From Marinobacterium zhoushanense (GTDB lineage: Bacteria > Pseudomonadota > Gammaproteobacteria > Pseudomonadales > Balneatricaceae), in the NCBI RefSeq assembly GCF_014641945.1, contig NZ_BMIJ01000001.1, forward strand, positions 730,585-794,584: 64,000 nucleotides of DNA, written 5' to 3'. Below are positions 29,587 to 40,081 of this stretch, piece after piece. The position numbers and the translations under genes are program-made. Below the pieces are notes generated by a model, which was not told the DNA's origin, ran no database searches, and saw only the letters and a program-made list of their open reading frames with translations. The number at the start of each line of letters is the position of its first letter. The first letter of the stretch is position 1.

Positions 29587-30257
29587 ATTGCGGCCTTGGC
29601 CAGTTCCGCCCGCATCTGGTCGATGGTGGCGCGGTAATCGTCGGTATTGAAGATCGCCGATCCGGCGACAAAGGTATCCGCGCCCGCCTGCGCGATCTCC
29701 CGAATGTTGCCTATGCCTACCCCGCCATCGACCTCAAGCCGCACCGAATAGCCACTCTCATCGATCCGGCTACGCACCTGTTTCAGCTTATCCAAGGTCG
29801 ACGGGATAAACTTCTGCCCACCGAAGCCCGGGTTCACCGACATCAGCAGGATCATATCCAGCCTGTCCATGACATGGTCGAGATAGTGCAGAGGCGTTGC
29901 CGGATTGAGTACCAGCCCCGCCTTACAGCCACCATCGCGGATCATCTGTAACGAGCGATCGATATGCTCCGAGGCTTCCGGATGGAAAGTGATATAGGTT
30001 GCCCCCGCGTCGATGAAATCCGCTATCATGCGATCCACCGGCTTGACCATCAGATGGACATCAATCGGCGCCTGGATGCCATAGTTACGCAACGCCTTGC
30101 ACACCATCGGACCGATGGTCAGATTAGGTACATAGTGGTTGTCCATGACGTCGAAATGGACGATATCGGCACCCGCTTCGAGTACCGCATCGACCTCTTC
30201 GCCAAGGCGGGCAAAGTCGGCTGAGAGGATGGAGGGTGCAATCTTGTAGTCGGTCAT
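29583..30257 (-). CDS. rpe: Ribulose-phosphate 3-epimerase Rpe
   Basis: Rpe interconverts ribulose 5-phosphate and xylulose 5-phosphate in the pentose phosphate pathway. The 224-residue TIM barrel shows [31 protein letters not shown] (metal-binding His and Asp) and [17 protein letters not shown] at 30257 (MTDYKIAPS) is chosen over an upstream GTG-type frame start at 30269. First gene of the rpe-gph pair. Confidence 0.97.
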   Translation of the reverse strand: MTDYKIAPSILSADFARLGEEVDAVLEAGADIVHFDVMDNHYVPNLTIGPMVCKALRNYGIQAPIDVHLMVKPVDRMIADFIDAGATYITFHPEASEHIDRSLQMIRDGGCKAGLVLNPATPLHYLDHVMDRLDMILLMSVNPGFGGQKFIPSTLDKLKQVRSRIDESGYSVRLEVDGGVGIGNIREIAQAGADTFVAGSAIFNTDDYRATIDQMRAELAKAAI

Positions 30258-30381
30258 CGGGCAAAACACCGCATGGCTTTATGATGTGGATCGCCATTGT
30301 ACAAAAGCCGGCCCAGGTTAACAGCCTCTGACATACGTTGAGCCCCTTGCCGGAGACCCTTGTGCCGCCGATAATCCAGCC

Positions 30382-31470
30382 ATGACCTATCTCATGCTAT
30401 TAAATGTCCTGGTGCTGGTGCTGCTTACAAGCCTGCCTCGCTTCGCTATTGCCGCCGATGGGCCGGCTGGGGCCGATAATCCGGCTTCTGCCACGCCAAC
30501 CGATATGGGCGCGCTGTACGATCTGCAACGCAGCGAAGCGGGAAATCCGCCAAGCGACGAGCGACTCGGACGGCAGTTACCGGCGGACACCAGCGTGCTG
30601 ACCATGGAGATCGATGGACAGCGTTTCCATGCCTTGCGTCAGGAGGCCGAACGCGCAGAGCCCTGGGGATGGATACTGCTGCTGCCAGATCCGGGAATGG
30701 GTCCCGCGTGGCCCCAACAGGTAGAAGCGTTGCGCTTTGATCTGGCCAGGCATGGTTGGCTGACGCTGGCGCTGGAGCCACCACAACCTGTTCCACCGGC
30801 AGTACCCGAACGCTCGCTACCGGTGATGAAGAGTTTCTCCTCAGCGTCCGAGCCCGCCGAAAGTATGCCGACTCCCGCACCAGCGGACCGGGAGGGTAGT
30901 TCCGTGCAGGCAGAGCCGGACACCGAGACGGATGCAGCCAAGCCGCCTGGAACTTTCGCCGAGCGCTTCAACGAGCGCATCGCCCTTGTGCGGGAGCAGC
31001 TGCCGCAGCAGGAAAACCAAATCCGTATTGTACTCGCGTTCGGCCGTGCTGCAGGCTGGAGTGCAGCCTATATCGCCGCGCATCCGGAGCTGGACGCCAG
31101 CCTGGTTCTGCTCGACCCACTGCCCGATACACAAGCAGATGCTCCCAGGCTGTCGGGATTGTGGGAGCAGCTCGGTTCGACTCCCGTACTCGATCTCTAT
31201 CACGCCCCGCTGCCGGGACACCCTGAGGCGGCATCAGCAGCGAGGATACGCAAATCCCAGGCACAACGAGCCAAGATGGAGCACTACCGACAGTCCCGGA
31301 TAGCACCGCCGTTTATCGGCTGGCAGCCCGAGATGCCCTGGCTTACCCAGACCATCAGGGGCGTGATCAAGAGCCAGATTATCGAATCGCTAGAACAGGT
31401 CAGAACTCCGGAGCAAGGTACACAACCCAGTATTCAGGGGCAAACCCAGCCAGGCGCCGCCACTCGTTAA
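30382..31470 (+). CDS. DUF3530 family exported protein, function unknown
   Basis: A 362-residue protein with a signal peptide (LLNVLVLVLLTSLPRFAIAA). The body fits the DUF3530 alpha/beta-hydrolase-like family: WGWILLLPDPGMGPAWPQQVEALRFDLARHGWLTLALEPP at about 94-133 is its recognisable core. A proline/glutamate-rich low-complexity insert spans about 134-195. I see no classical GxSxG nucleophile; the equivalent place reads LAFGRAAGWSAAYIAAHPE. It stands alone between the divergent rpe-gph pair and the converging djlA gene, whose stop codon directly adjoins its own. Confidence 0.75.
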   Translation: MTYLMLLNVLVLVLLTSLPRFAIAADGPAGADNPASATPTDMGALYDLQRSEAGNPPSDERLGRQLPADTSVLTMEIDGQRFHALRQEAERAEPWGWILLLPDPGMGPAWPQQVEALRFDLARHGWLTLALEPPQPVPPAVPERSLPVMKSFSSASEPAESMPTPAPADREGSSVQAEPDTETDAAKPPGTFAERFNERIALVREQLPQQENQIRIVLAFGRAAGWSAAYIAAHPELDASLVLLDPLPDTQADAPRLSGLWEQLGSTPVLDLYHAPLPGHPEAASAARIRKSQAQRAKMEHYRQSRIAPPFIGWQPEMPWLTQTIRGVIKSQIIESLEQVRTPEQGTQPSIQGQTQPGAATR

Positions 31471-32298
31471 TCAACGCATCCCCCGGGCCTTGCGAATCTG
31501 ATCATAGGCGGCCTGAATCTCCTGGGTCTGCTCCTTGGCCAGCTGGATCATCTCCTCCGGCAACCCCTTGGACACCAGTTTGTCCGGGTGATGCTGGCTC
31601 ATCAGTCGACGCCAAGCCTTTTTCACCTCTGCATCCGAAGCGCTGGGCTCAACACCCAACACACCATAGGCCTGCTCCAGGGTGGCACCCGAGAACTGCT
31701 GGGGGTCCTGGTGCGCACGATAGGCCTGCTCGCGAAACGCCTGCTCGGCGCGAATCCGACTCAGCAGAGCCTGAGCCTCATCCGGGGTGAACTGCAGCAT
31801 TCTGCAGATCTCGGACAACAGCGCCTGCTCAGCAGGACTGACCTCACCATCGGCCATCGCCGCCTGCAACTGAATCTCGACGAACATCAGTTTGACCGCA
31901 CTGCGATGACGCAACAGCGCTCCCAGCGGCAGCAGTACACTCGAGATCTCGAATTCGGCCTGTTTGCCTTCGGAGAAACATTCGATCGCCTCGCGCCGCT
32001 TCTCCTCGCTCAGGTTCATCCGCGCCATCACTTCGCGAGCAAAGTTGATCTCAGTCTCCGATACCCGGCCATCCGCCTTGGCCACCTTGCCCATCACGGT
32101 GAAGGTGGCACGGAAGAACAACTGTTGCGGGTTGTACTTGGCCGCACTGGTGCGCAGCGCTCGATCGATCAAGAATCCCAGTGCCCCGCCCAACAACAGG
32201 CCGACGATACCACCACTGAACAGGCCGATCAGAGCCCCTATACCCAATCCAGTACGATGACGATAGAGCGACTGCCCCAGGGATTCGGCTCCTGCCAT
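31471..32298 (-). CDS. djlA: Co-chaperone DjlA
   Basis: DjlA is a membrane-anchored type III J-protein that stimulates DnaK. The 275-residue protein has an N-terminal membrane segment (about 19-45, GIGALIGLFSGGIVGLLLGGALGFLI, rich in glycine as in DjlA dimerisation helices), a TerB-like central domain (about 60-170) and a C-terminal J-domain from about 205 with the HPD motif in SQHHPDKLVSKG. ATG at 32298, two bases after the murU stop, fits the family; the longer frame reads into murU. Confidence 0.95.
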   Translation of the reverse strand: MAGAESLGQSLYRHRTGLGIGALIGLFSGGIVGLLLGGALGFLIDRALRTSAAKYNPQQLFFRATFTVMGKVAKADGRVSETEINFAREVMARMNLSEEKRREAIECFSEGKQAEFEISSVLLPLGALLRHRSAVKLMFVEIQLQAAMADGEVSPAEQALLSEICRMLQFTPDEAQALLSRIRAEQAFREQAYRAHQDPQQFSGATLEQAYGVLGVEPSASDAEVKKAWRRLMSQHHPDKLVSKGLPEEMIQLAKEQTQEIQAAYDQIRKARGMR

Positions 32299-32300
32299 GA

Positions 32301-32987
32301 CTAACACTCTCCTCTTAATCGTTGATCGAGCGCAGTGAGACGCTCGGGGGTGCCGATATCGTCCCAAAAGTCTTCGATTTGGGTTCCGCAAACCGCATCT
32401 ATCGCCATCGCTTCGCGCAATAAAGGCGCCAGCGCGGCGGGTTGCCCGGGTATCAAAGCACTGAACAGGGAGGCCCTCAACAAGCTTATACCGGCGAAGG
32501 TCAAGCGCGGGCAGCCCTCGGCGGCCACATGCCCGCCCTGCAGATGGAAATCCCCGGTCGGGTGCCAGGGCGGGTTATCGACCAGCAACAGATGCGCCTG
32601 CTGCTCGGGCGAAAGAGACAGGGCCGACAACGCATCATCGCTCAGCTCGGTATACACATCGCCGTTAACGACCAGAAAGCACTCATGCTCATCATCGGCC
32701 AACATCGGCAGCGCCTGCCGAATGCCTCCTGCCGTCTCCAATGGTTCGGTTTCGGCGGAGTAGAGCAGTGGCACACCGAAACGCTCGCCATCGCCGAGCT
32801 CAGCTTCGATCTGCTCCCCCAGCCAGGCATGGTTGATGACGATGCGTTCAACCCCGATACGTGCCAGGCGTTCGATATGGTATTCGATCAGCGCCTTTCC
32901 GCCAGCCTTAAGCAAGGGCTTGGGGCGGGTCAGGGTCAAAGGCCGCATGCGCGTACCCAACCCCGCCGCCAGAATCATCGCTCGCAT
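32301..32987 (-). CDS. murU: N-acetylmuramate alpha-1-phosphate uridylyltransferase MurU
   Basis: MurU makes UDP-MurNAc from MurNAc 1-phosphate in the peptidoglycan recycling route that bypasses de novo, fosfomycin-sensitive synthesis. The 228-residue nucleotidyltransferase starts with MILAAGLGTRMRPLTLTRPKPLL and has the GDVY metal-binding Asp near 107. Sugar-nucleotide transferases are hard to tell apart by sequence; the call rests on the amgK neighbour three bases upstream, which is the diagnostic pair in Pseudomonas and relatives. Confidence 0.92.
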   Translation of the reverse strand: MRAMILAAGLGTRMRPLTLTRPKPLLKAGGKALIEYHIERLARIGVERIVINHAWLGEQIEAELGDGERFGVPLLYSAETEPLETAGGIRQALPMLADDEHECFLVVNGDVYTELSDDALSALSLSPEQQAHLLLVDNPPWHPTGDFHLQGGHVAAEGCPRLTFAGISLLRASLFSALIPGQPAALAPLLREAMAIDAVCGTQIEDFWDDIGTPERLTALDQRLRGEC

Positions 32988-32990
32988 AGG

Positions 32991-34025
32991 TCAGGCCAAC
33001 TCCTGATCCAGGTCTATCTCCTTGAACATCGGATGCCGGGCCATCGCCGGCACCACGCGCCGATCAAGCAGCTGTTGCAGTTCCGCCATTGATGAATGGC
33101 GTCCCGCGGCTCGATACAGGTAACCAAGGGTGCGCGGCATATCCTGCACGTAACCGGCCTTGCCGTCGCGCAGACAAAGGCGGGAGAAGATGCCGAGCAC
33201 CTTCAACTGACGCTGCATCCCCATCAGGTCGAACTGCTGCAAAAACGCTTCACGCGTGGGGGTTCCGCCACGAAGCGCCAAGCGGTGGCGGAAATCCTCG
33301 ACCCAGCGCGCCACCTGTTGATCGGGCCAACGCACGTAGCTATCCCTGAGCAGGGATACCAGATCATAGGTGACAGGGCCTGACACCGCGTCCTGAAAAT
33401 CGATCACGCCCAGTTCGCCGTCATGCAGCAGCATCAGGTTGCGAGAGTGGTAGTCGCGATGCACGCTGACCTGCACCTGCTCCAACGCATTCGAAACCAG
33501 CGCCCGCTTCGCCTCATCGAGTACACGTTGCTCGGCCGGTGAGAGCTCAAGCTGCAGCATCCGCCCGACAAACCACTCATCGAACAACCCCATCTCGCGG
33601 CGCAGCAGCACCTCGTTATAGGCGGGTAGATGTTCATGGGGAATCGCCTGGATCGTGTCGAGCACCCTGAACGCCTGCCCATACAACCGGTCGACACTCT
33701 CGGCATTCAGCGCCGGCAGCATCAAGCGATCGCCAAAGTCCTCCAACAACATGAACCCCTGCACAAGATCCAGTGCAATCAGCCCTGGTACGCGAACGCC
33801 GGCCTCATGCCAGTGCCTGGCGATATCGACAAAGGGTTGGCTGTCCTCCTTCTCCGGCGGCGCATCCACTGCGATCCAGTTTTCCTGTTCACCTGTGGCG
33901 CGAAAATAGCGCCGAAAACTGGCGTCACCGGAAACCGGCTGCAAGGATTTACTGACAACTGCCAGCCCATTTTGCTCCGCCTGTTCCGCAACCCAGTTCT
34001 GTAGCTGTCGAAGACGCTCGCCCAT
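32991..34025 (-). CDS. amgK: N-acetylmuramate/N-acetylglucosamine kinase AmgK
   Basis: AmgK phosphorylates the anomeric hydroxyl of MurNAc and GlcNAc, giving MurU its substrate in cell-wall recycling. The 344-residue protein has an aminoglycoside-phosphotransferase fold: FMLLEDFGDRLM is the hinge region, VSVHRDYHSRNLML the catalytic Brenner motif with Asp, and GVIDFQDAVSGPVTYDLVSLL the metal-binding motif. ATG at 34025 gives the family start; the frame remains open to 34148 but that part is unlike AmgK. Divergent from lptD. Confidence 0.94.
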   Translation of the reverse strand: MGERLRQLQNWVAEQAEQNGLAVVSKSLQPVSGDASFRRYFRATGEQENWIAVDAPPEKEDSQPFVDIARHWHEAGVRVPGLIALDLVQGFMLLEDFGDRLMLPALNAESVDRLYGQAFRVLDTIQAIPHEHLPAYNEVLLRREMGLFDEWFVGRMLQLELSPAEQRVLDEAKRALVSNALEQVQVSVHRDYHSRNLMLLHDGELGVIDFQDAVSGPVTYDLVSLLRDSYVRWPDQQVARWVEDFRHRLALRGGTPTREAFLQQFDLMGMQRQLKVLGIFSRLCLRDGKAGYVQDMPRTLGYLYRAAGRHSSMAELQQLLDRRVVPAMARHPMFKEIDLDQELA

Positions 34026-34226
34026 CGATCTTAAAATCCCCCTGCACCTCGCGAATCGCCTCACGAGTCTTACCTTGTGGTCCAGTTTTGGACACCGCGC
34101 CTCAAGCCCGATGAGGTCTGGCATTAGCGCCCGTAACAGCTGTATCATGCACAGCTCGTTATGGTACTCGACTTCGAGGGTGGCGAGAAACAGGCCGCCT
34201 TAATCGCGCAAACGGAAAGCGACTTG

Positions 34227-36974
34227 ATGCCCTTTTACAGAGCCCACTCTTTTAAGCTGGTGCTTGCCATTGCCGCAGCCATCAGTGCCTCGCAGGCGAT
34301 GGCTGAAAATGATCAGCGCCTGTGGAACTGCAATCTGAACAGCGCCGGTGAATGGGACTGTGAAGTCAATGAACAGCTGATGCGCGAAACGCAGCAGCAG
34401 AGCAGTTCGGTACAGCCACAGACGAACCCCGGCGCCGAGACGATACCCGAGAGCAGCAGTGAACAGCCGGCACTGGCCGAACCCGTGGAGGTTCAATCCG
34501 CGCCGCAGGCGATAGCCGCTCCCGCAGCGTCAATCGTGCAGACCCAGCCTGTCAATCAGCCTCGACAGGTAGTCGACAGGGTGGGGTCGGTCGTCCAGAG
34601 CAATACCCTCGCCGCGAATAATCAGTTTGAGTGCAGTGGGCTGGAGGGACAGTGGCAGTGCCAGCAGAACACTGACTACCAGAGCGACAACATAGGCAAG
34701 GCGGGAACGCTGGCCGTGGTGCGCCCTGTTCCGCAGCTGTATGCCAGTCTTGACTGGTATACCTACTCACCTGGCGACGCTGGTTTTGGCGGCTCCTGCC
34801 CCGGCGAGTATCGCGAGGCAGACATGGACCTGAGCCGCGCCATGACCCAGTCGGAGCAGCAGACGATCTTCCTTGAAGCCCTGCGCTCCTCCACTGTGCT
34901 TGGCGGCGTCACCCAGCTCGAGGGCGGTATCAACATGCGTCAAGGTGGTCGCGTACTCAGCAGCGACCAAGCCGTGTATGACCCTGAATCCCGTCGCGCC
35001 ACTCTCAGCGGAAACGTGCGTTACCGCGAACAGGGGCTATTGTTGCTCGCCGACAGTGCCGAAGCCGACCTGACCCAGGGCAATGCCGGTTTTCACAACG
35101 CCGAATACGTGATGCACCGGGAGCATATGCGCGGCGAGGCGCAACGGATCGAACGGTTCGGAGATGCCCGTGTAGAAATGACGGAAGGCCGGGTGACCTT
35201 CTGCGAACCGGGCAACAACACCTGGGCCATTGCCGCCGATTCACTGGAGATCCACACCGACGAAGGCTACGGCGAAGCCTACCATGCCACCTTCGAGGTG
35301 GCAGACGTGCCGGTGCTCTACCTGCCCTACTTCTACTTCCCGATCAACGATAACCGGCGCTCAGGTTTTCTCTATCCAAAACTGGGCTATTCGGACAGTG
35401 ACGGGCTGGATATCGCCACCCCCTACTACTTCAATCTGGCACCGAACTATGACGACACCTTTACCCCGCGTATTGTGAGCGAGCGCGGCCTGGTGCTCGA
35501 AAACGAGTTCCGTTACATGAACCAGTGGTCGATGAATACGCTGAGTACCGCCTATATCGCCGACGACGACAAGTACGGCGACAGCCGCTGGGCATTGGGC
35601 GCGACCCACCTAGGCAATCCAGCCGAGCGCTGGTTCAGCAAGATCGACTACCGCCGCATCAGCGACGACGATTACCTCGACGACCTGGACACTACCAATC
35701 TCGAAATTGCCAACCAGGACGATCTTAACCAGATCGGCGAGCTGCGTTACCAGGCCGATACCTGGCAGTTTATCAGCCGCGTGCACGAGTATCAGACCAC
35801 AGATGAAGGCCCCGAACCCTATGAGCGGGTCCCTCAGTTGCAATTCAGCGGCAAGGAGCTGGCACTGGAGCAACACCTGGCGCTGGACTATCTGGCTGAT
35901 CTCACGGTATTTGACCGCAACAATGACGACTTGACCGGGCGTGAGCGTATCACCGGCACCCGAGCCCACCTGCGCCCCTCTCTGAGTTACCGCTGGGAGC
36001 GTCCCTGGGCCTATTTCGAACCAAGAGCCACCTACTGGTACTCCCAGTACGACCTAAACGATCAGCCCAGTGGCTGGAGCAGCAACCCAAGCCTGAGCGT
36101 ACCGATTCTCAGCGTCGACAGTGGCCTCAAGTTTGAGCGTGATTACGCCGATCTGCTGACTCAAACGCTAGAGCCCCGTATCAAGCTGATCAGCGCCGGT
36201 AAAGAGGATCAATCGGAACTGCCCGACTTCGACTCGTCCAGGCTCTCGTTCAGTTACTACAACCTGTTCAACGAAACCGGCTACAGCGGCAACGACAATA
36301 TTGCCGGAACCGATCAGGTCACACTGGGGCTGAGCAGCGGGTTCTACTCCATGCTCGGTATCGAGCAGGGCCGTCTGGCGGTCGCCCAGGCGTACTACTT
36401 CGACGACAGGGAGGCGAGCAGCGGCTTGCGACCAGGCGATGAGGATGGCACCGAGGATAGCTCCAACCTTGCCCTGCTGGCCAACTGGAACATCACCCCC
36501 AGCCTGCAGTTCCGCCACGACAGCGAGCTCGACGAACAGGATTTCGAGATGGTGCAGCAGAACTACCGGCTGACCTATAAACCTGACGACATGCGTTTGG
36601 TTTACCTGAGTTACCGCGACAACTCAGGCAGCCGGTTCGATGACCCCAACGATGAGATACGTCAGACCGACTTCGCCGTCCGCTGGCCTCTCTCACCGAC
36701 CTGGAACATCTTAGGTCGCTGGCAGGAGGACCTGTTACGCAGTGAAAACCTCGAAACCCTGCTCGGCATCGAGTATGTCAGCTGCTGCTGGAAAGTGCGC
36801 CTGACCGGACGCAAGTGGGTAACCGATAACGACAATTCAAACCAAGGCGATACCGACAAGGGTATCTTCCTGCAGTTCGTTCTGCGCGGCCTGGGCTCCT
36901 TCGGCCAGGAAGGTGGGCGCGGATTCCTGGAAGATATCACTGGCGAGAAAGAGGATGCGCATGAGACTTTTTAA
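34227..36974 (+). CDS. lptD: LPS assembly outer-membrane protein LptD
   Basis: LptD with LptE inserts LPS into the outer leaflet. The 915-residue protein has a signal peptide (KLVLAIAAAISASQAMA), an N-terminal periplasmic OstA jellyroll (about 205-345) and a C-terminal beta-barrel. The paired Cys853-Cys854 (VSCCWKV) matches the E. coli 724-725 pair that forms essential disulfides. Between the signal and jellyroll lies a 100-residue spacer with two CxxxxxGxWxC-like motifs (Cys35/Cys45 and Cys136/Cys145). ATG at 34227 starts the signal peptide. It heads the conserved lptD-surA-pdxA-rsmA-apaG operon. Confidence 0.96.
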   Translation: MPFYRAHSFKLVLAIAAAISASQAMAENDQRLWNCNLNSAGEWDCEVNEQLMRETQQQSSSVQPQTNPGAETIPESSSEQPALAEPVEVQSAPQAIAAPAASIVQTQPVNQPRQVVDRVGSVVQSNTLAANNQFECSGLEGQWQCQQNTDYQSDNIGKAGTLAVVRPVPQLYASLDWYTYSPGDAGFGGSCPGEYREADMDLSRAMTQSEQQTIFLEALRSSTVLGGVTQLEGGINMRQGGRVLSSDQAVYDPESRRATLSGNVRYREQGLLLLADSAEADLTQGNAGFHNAEYVMHREHMRGEAQRIERFGDARVEMTEGRVTFCEPGNNTWAIAADSLEIHTDEGYGEAYHATFEVADVPVLYLPYFYFPINDNRRSGFLYPKLGYSDSDGLDIATPYYFNLAPNYDDTFTPRIVSERGLVLENEFRYMNQWSMNTLSTAYIADDDKYGDSRWALGATHLGNPAERWFSKIDYRRISDDDYLDDLDTTNLEIANQDDLNQIGELRYQADTWQFISRVHEYQTTDEGPEPYERVPQLQFSGKELALEQHLALDYLADLTVFDRNNDDLTGRERITGTRAHLRPSLSYRWERPWAYFEPRATYWYSQYDLNDQPSGWSSNPSLSVPILSVDSGLKFERDYADLLTQTLEPRIKLISAGKEDQSELPDFDSSRLSFSYYNLFNETGYSGNDNIAGTDQVTLGLSSGFYSMLGIEQGRLAVAQAYYFDDREASSGLRPGDEDGTEDSSNLALLANWNITPSLQFRHDSELDEQDFEMVQQNYRLTYKPDDMRLVYLSYRDNSGSRFDDPNDEIRQTDFAVRWPLSPTWNILGRWQEDLLRSENLETLLGIEYVSCCWKVRLTGRKWVTDNDNSNQGDTDKGIFLQFVLRGLGSFGQEGGRGFLEDITGEKEDAHETF

Positions 36975-38253
36975 GCGTGTGATTGGACGCAAACTACCGC
37001 TTTTAGCGGCCCTGCTCTGCTTCCAGCAGGTACAGGCCGCCGAGCTTATCGACCGGGTCGTCGCCGTCGTCAATGACGATATCGTATTGCAGAGCGAGCT
37101 GGACAACCGCACCCAACTGGTACTCGATCAGATACGCGCCCAGGGTAGCCAGGCGCCGCGGGAGGGTGTACTGAGAAACCAGGTACTCGAGCGCTTGATC
37201 ATGGACCACATCCAGCTCCAGATCGCCAAGCGCCAGGGCATTCGCGTCAGCGATCAGGAGCTGAACGCGGCGCTGCAAAATATCGCCGACAAGAACAACC
37301 TGACCCTGGCCCAGTTCCGTGAGGCACTGATCGCCGAGGGGCGTGACTATGCCCAGGTACGCGAGCAGATACGCGAGGAAATACTGTTGGCGCGCGTCCA
37401 GCAGGCCAACGTCAACCGCCGTATCAGCGTGTCACAGCAGGAGATCGACAACTACCTGGCCAGCGATCAGGCGTCCAGTAACGTGGAGTACCTGCTCAGC
37501 AACATCCTGATCGCCCTGCCGCAAAGTGCGTCGCCGGACATTATCCAGCGCGCACAGGAGGAAGCCGATGCGTTGTACCAGCAACTGAGCGATGGTGCCG
37601 AGTTCAAAGAGCTGGCGGTGGCCAACTCCGATGCATCCAACGCCCTCAACGGCGGCGAGCTGGGCTGGCGTGCCGAGAATGAGCTACCCTCGGAACTGGC
37701 CGGCGCTATCCGTTCCCTGCAGGCAGGCCAGGTCAGCAAACCTATCCGTACTCCGGCCGGTTTCCATATCCTGCAGGTCAGAGACAAGCGCGGGGACCAG
37801 CAAGCACTGGTCGAGCAGACCAAGGTCAGCCATATCCTGATCTCCCCGAACGAGATCCGCAGCCCCAGTCAGGCGCGTCAGCTGGCCGACGACCTCTACC
37901 GTCGACTGCAGGACGGCCAGCCCTTCGCCGAACTCGCGCGCCAATACAGCGACGACCCAGGCAGCGGCTCCCAGGGCGGCGAACTGGGCTGGACCCAGGC
38001 CGGACAGATGGTGCCGGAGTTCGAACAGGTGATGAACACCACCGCCAAGGGGCAGATCAGCACTCCGTTCGAGTCCCGTTTTGGCTGGCACATTCTCAAG
38101 GTCGAGGACCGCCGCACTCAGGACTTTTCTGACGAGATGCGCGAGACCACGGCCCGCAACGCCATCCGCAAGCGCAAGTACAGCGAGGAGTTCGACAACT
38201 GGATGCGTGAGATCCGCTCCGAGGCCTATATCGACCGCAAGGATCTGAACTGA
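36961..38253 (+). CDS. surA: Periplasmic chaperone and peptidyl-prolyl isomerase SurA
   Basis: SurA escorts unfolded outer-membrane proteins, including LptD, across the periplasm. The roughly 430-residue protein has a signal peptide (cleavage near VQA-AE), the N-terminal chaperone domain beginning [20 protein letters not shown], and two parvulin domains (about 170-270 and 280-380), each with the GGELGW motif. ATG at 36961 has GAGG six bases before it and overlaps the lptD end; an ATG at 36955 is possible. Length matches the family. Confidence 0.95.
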   Translation: MRLFKRVIGRKLPLLAALLCFQQVQAAELIDRVVAVVNDDIVLQSELDNRTQLVLDQIRAQGSQAPREGVLRNQVLERLIMDHIQLQIAKRQGIRVSDQELNAALQNIADKNNLTLAQFREALIAEGRDYAQVREQIREEILLARVQQANVNRRISVSQQEIDNYLASDQASSNVEYLLSNILIALPQSASPDIIQRAQEEADALYQQLSDGAEFKELAVANSDASNALNGGELGWRAENELPSELAGAIRSLQAGQVSKPIRTPAGFHILQVRDKRGDQQALVEQTKVSHILISPNEIRSPSQARQLADDLYRRLQDGQPFAELARQYSDDPGSGSQGGELGWTQAGQMVPEFEQVMNTTAKGQISTPFESRFGWHILKVEDRRTQDFSDEMRETTARNAIRKRKYSEEFDNWMREIRSEAYIDRKDLN

Positions 38254-38255
38254 CC

Positions 38256-39263
38256 GTGAGCACCCCGCTTCGACTCGCTATCACCCCCGGCGAGCCCGCC
38301 GGCATCGGCCCGGACCTCTGCATCCAGATCGCCCAGCAGGGTCATCCACAGCAGCTGGTGGTGATAGCCGATCCCGAGCTGCTGCGTGCCCGCGCCGAGC
38401 GCCTGGGATTGCCGCTGGTGCTACGCCAGTTAGACGACAGCACCCCGGCATGCGCCACCGCCGCAGGTGAGCTCTACATCGAACCGGTGCAGCTGGCCGC
38501 CAAGGTGGAACCGGGCGTGCTTAATCCAGCCAACGCCCGCTATGTGTTGCAGACTCTGGAGCTGGCCGCCAAGGGGTGCCTGAACGGGCGCTTCGATGCG
38601 CTGGTTACGGCCCCGGTACATAAGGGCGTGATCAACCAGGCCGGGATAGCGTTCAGTGGACATACTGAATTTCTCGAGCAGCTAACCGGCAGCGACAAGG
38701 TGGTGATGATGCTGGCAACAGAGGGGCTTCGCGTGGCGCTGGCCACCACCCACCTGCCCCTGTCCAAGGTAGCTGAGGCGATCACCAAACCCCTATTACG
38801 TCAGGTCCTGCAGGTTCTGATCGACGATCTGAAAACCTACTTCAACGCGCCCAAACCGCGCATTCTGGTGTGCGGACTCAACCCTCACGCCGGTGAGGGC
38901 GGCTACCTTGGGCACGAAGAGATCGACACCATCACCCCCGTGCTCGAACAGATGCGCGACACCGGCGCCGACCTGATCGGACCGCTGCCCGCTGACACCC
39001 TGTTCACCGAACACAACCTGCAGGGCGCCGACGCGGTGCTGGCGATGTACCATGACCAGGGCCTGCCGGTGCTGAAGTACAAGGGCTTCGGACGCGCCGT
39101 GAATATCACACTGGGGATGCCGATCATCCGTACCTCCGTCGATCACGGCACGGCACTGGACCTGGCCGCGACCGGCCGGGCCGACTCCGGTTCCCTGCGC
39201 ACCGCCATCGACTATGCTAGCAGCATGGTTCAGAGCAAACAGAGCAGCAGCGCTATCCAATGA
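38256..39263 (+). CDS. pdxA: 4-hydroxythreonine-4-phosphate dehydrogenase PdxA
   Basis: PdxA oxidises 4-phosphohydroxy-L-threonine in the DXP-dependent vitamin B6 pathway. The 335-residue protein starts at a GTG two bases after the surA stop, with [13 protein letters not shown]. The three metal-binding histidines are in [22 protein letters not shown] and [12 protein letters not shown]. Its stop overlaps the rsmA ATG (ATGA). Confidence 0.96.
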   Translation: MSTPLRLAITPGEPAGIGPDLCIQIAQQGHPQQLVVIADPELLRARAERLGLPLVLRQLDDSTPACATAAGELYIEPVQLAAKVEPGVLNPANARYVLQTLELAAKGCLNGRFDALVTAPVHKGVINQAGIAFSGHTEFLEQLTGSDKVVMMLATEGLRVALATTHLPLSKVAEAITKPLLRQVLQVLIDDLKTYFNAPKPRILVCGLNPHAGEGGYLGHEEIDTITPVLEQMRDTGADLIGPLPADTLFTEHNLQGADAVLAMYHDQGLPVLKYKGFGRAVNITLGMPIIRTSVDHGTALDLAATGRADSGSLRTAIDYASSMVQSKQSSSAIQ

Positions 39264-40075
39264 GCAAAAAACCGATTATGCACAAGGCGCGCAAGCGTTT
39301 TGGCCAGAACTTCCTGCACGACGTCGGCATCATTCGCCGCATCCTGCGCGAAATCAATCCCAAGCCCGGTCAGCACCTGGTCGAGATCGGCCCAGGTCTT
39401 GGCGCCCTGACCGAAGAGCTGCTTGCCGAAGCCGGTGCACTGGACGCCGTCGAACTGGACCGCGATCTGATCCCAGTGCTGCGCACCAAGTTTTTCCGTT
39501 ACGAGGATAACTTTCGCATCCATGAGGCGGACGCGCTGAAGTTCGATTTCAGCAGCCTGCGCCAGGATGAGCGCCCGCTGCGCATCGTCGGCAACCTGCC
39601 CTACAACATATCGACACCGCTGATATTCCACCTGCTCAGTTTCTCGGGCCTGATCAGCGATATGCACTTTATGCTGCAGAATGAGGTGGTCGACCGGCTG
39701 GCCGCCCAGCCCGGGGAGAATCACTACGGTCGCCTGGGTATCATGGCGCAGTACTACTGCCGCGTGGAGAAGCTGTTTCTGGTGCCGCCCGGCGCCTTCC
39801 AGCCGGCCCCCAAGGTCGATTCCGCCATCGTGCGCCTGACACCCTACGAGCAGCTGCCAATGGTTGCTAAGGACGTAAATCGGCTGCAGGAGGTGGTCCG
39901 CACCGCCTTCAGCCAGCGCAGAAAAACCCTGCGCAACAACTTGAAACCGCTGATCGATGCCGCCACATTGGAAACACTGGGTATAGACCCGCAGCTAAGA
40001 CCCGAGCGCCTGTCACTGGCAGAGTTCATCAGAATCAGCGATGCTATCGCTATCGGGCAGCAAGAGGAAAACTGA
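39260..40075 (+). CDS. rsmA: 16S rRNA dimethyladenosine transferase RsmA (KsgA)
   Basis: RsmA dimethylates two adjacent adenosines in helix 45 of 16S rRNA during 30S maturation. The 271-residue Rossmann methyltransferase shows motif [15 protein letters not shown] and the target-adenine motif [11 protein letters not shown], preceded by [11 protein letters not shown], the KsgA start. It overlaps pdxA by four bases and is six bases ahead of apaG. Confidence 0.97.
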   Translation: MSKKPIMHKARKRFGQNFLHDVGIIRRILREINPKPGQHLVEIGPGLGALTEELLAEAGALDAVELDRDLIPVLRTKFFRYEDNFRIHEADALKFDFSSLRQDERPLRIVGNLPYNISTPLIFHLLSFSGLISDMHFMLQNEVVDRLAAQPGENHYGRLGIMAQYYCRVEKLFLVPPGAFQPAPKVDSAIVRLTPYEQLPMVAKDVNRLQEVVRTAFSQRRKTLRNNLKPLIDAATLETLGIDPQLRPERLSLAEFIRISDAIAIGQQEEN

Positions 40076-40081
40076 ATCACG

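Noticed and set aside
34077..34226. Sigma-E promoter before lptD, as in E. coli
   Set aside because: I looked for a GGAACTT/TCTRA pair with 15-17 bp spacing and found none convincing.
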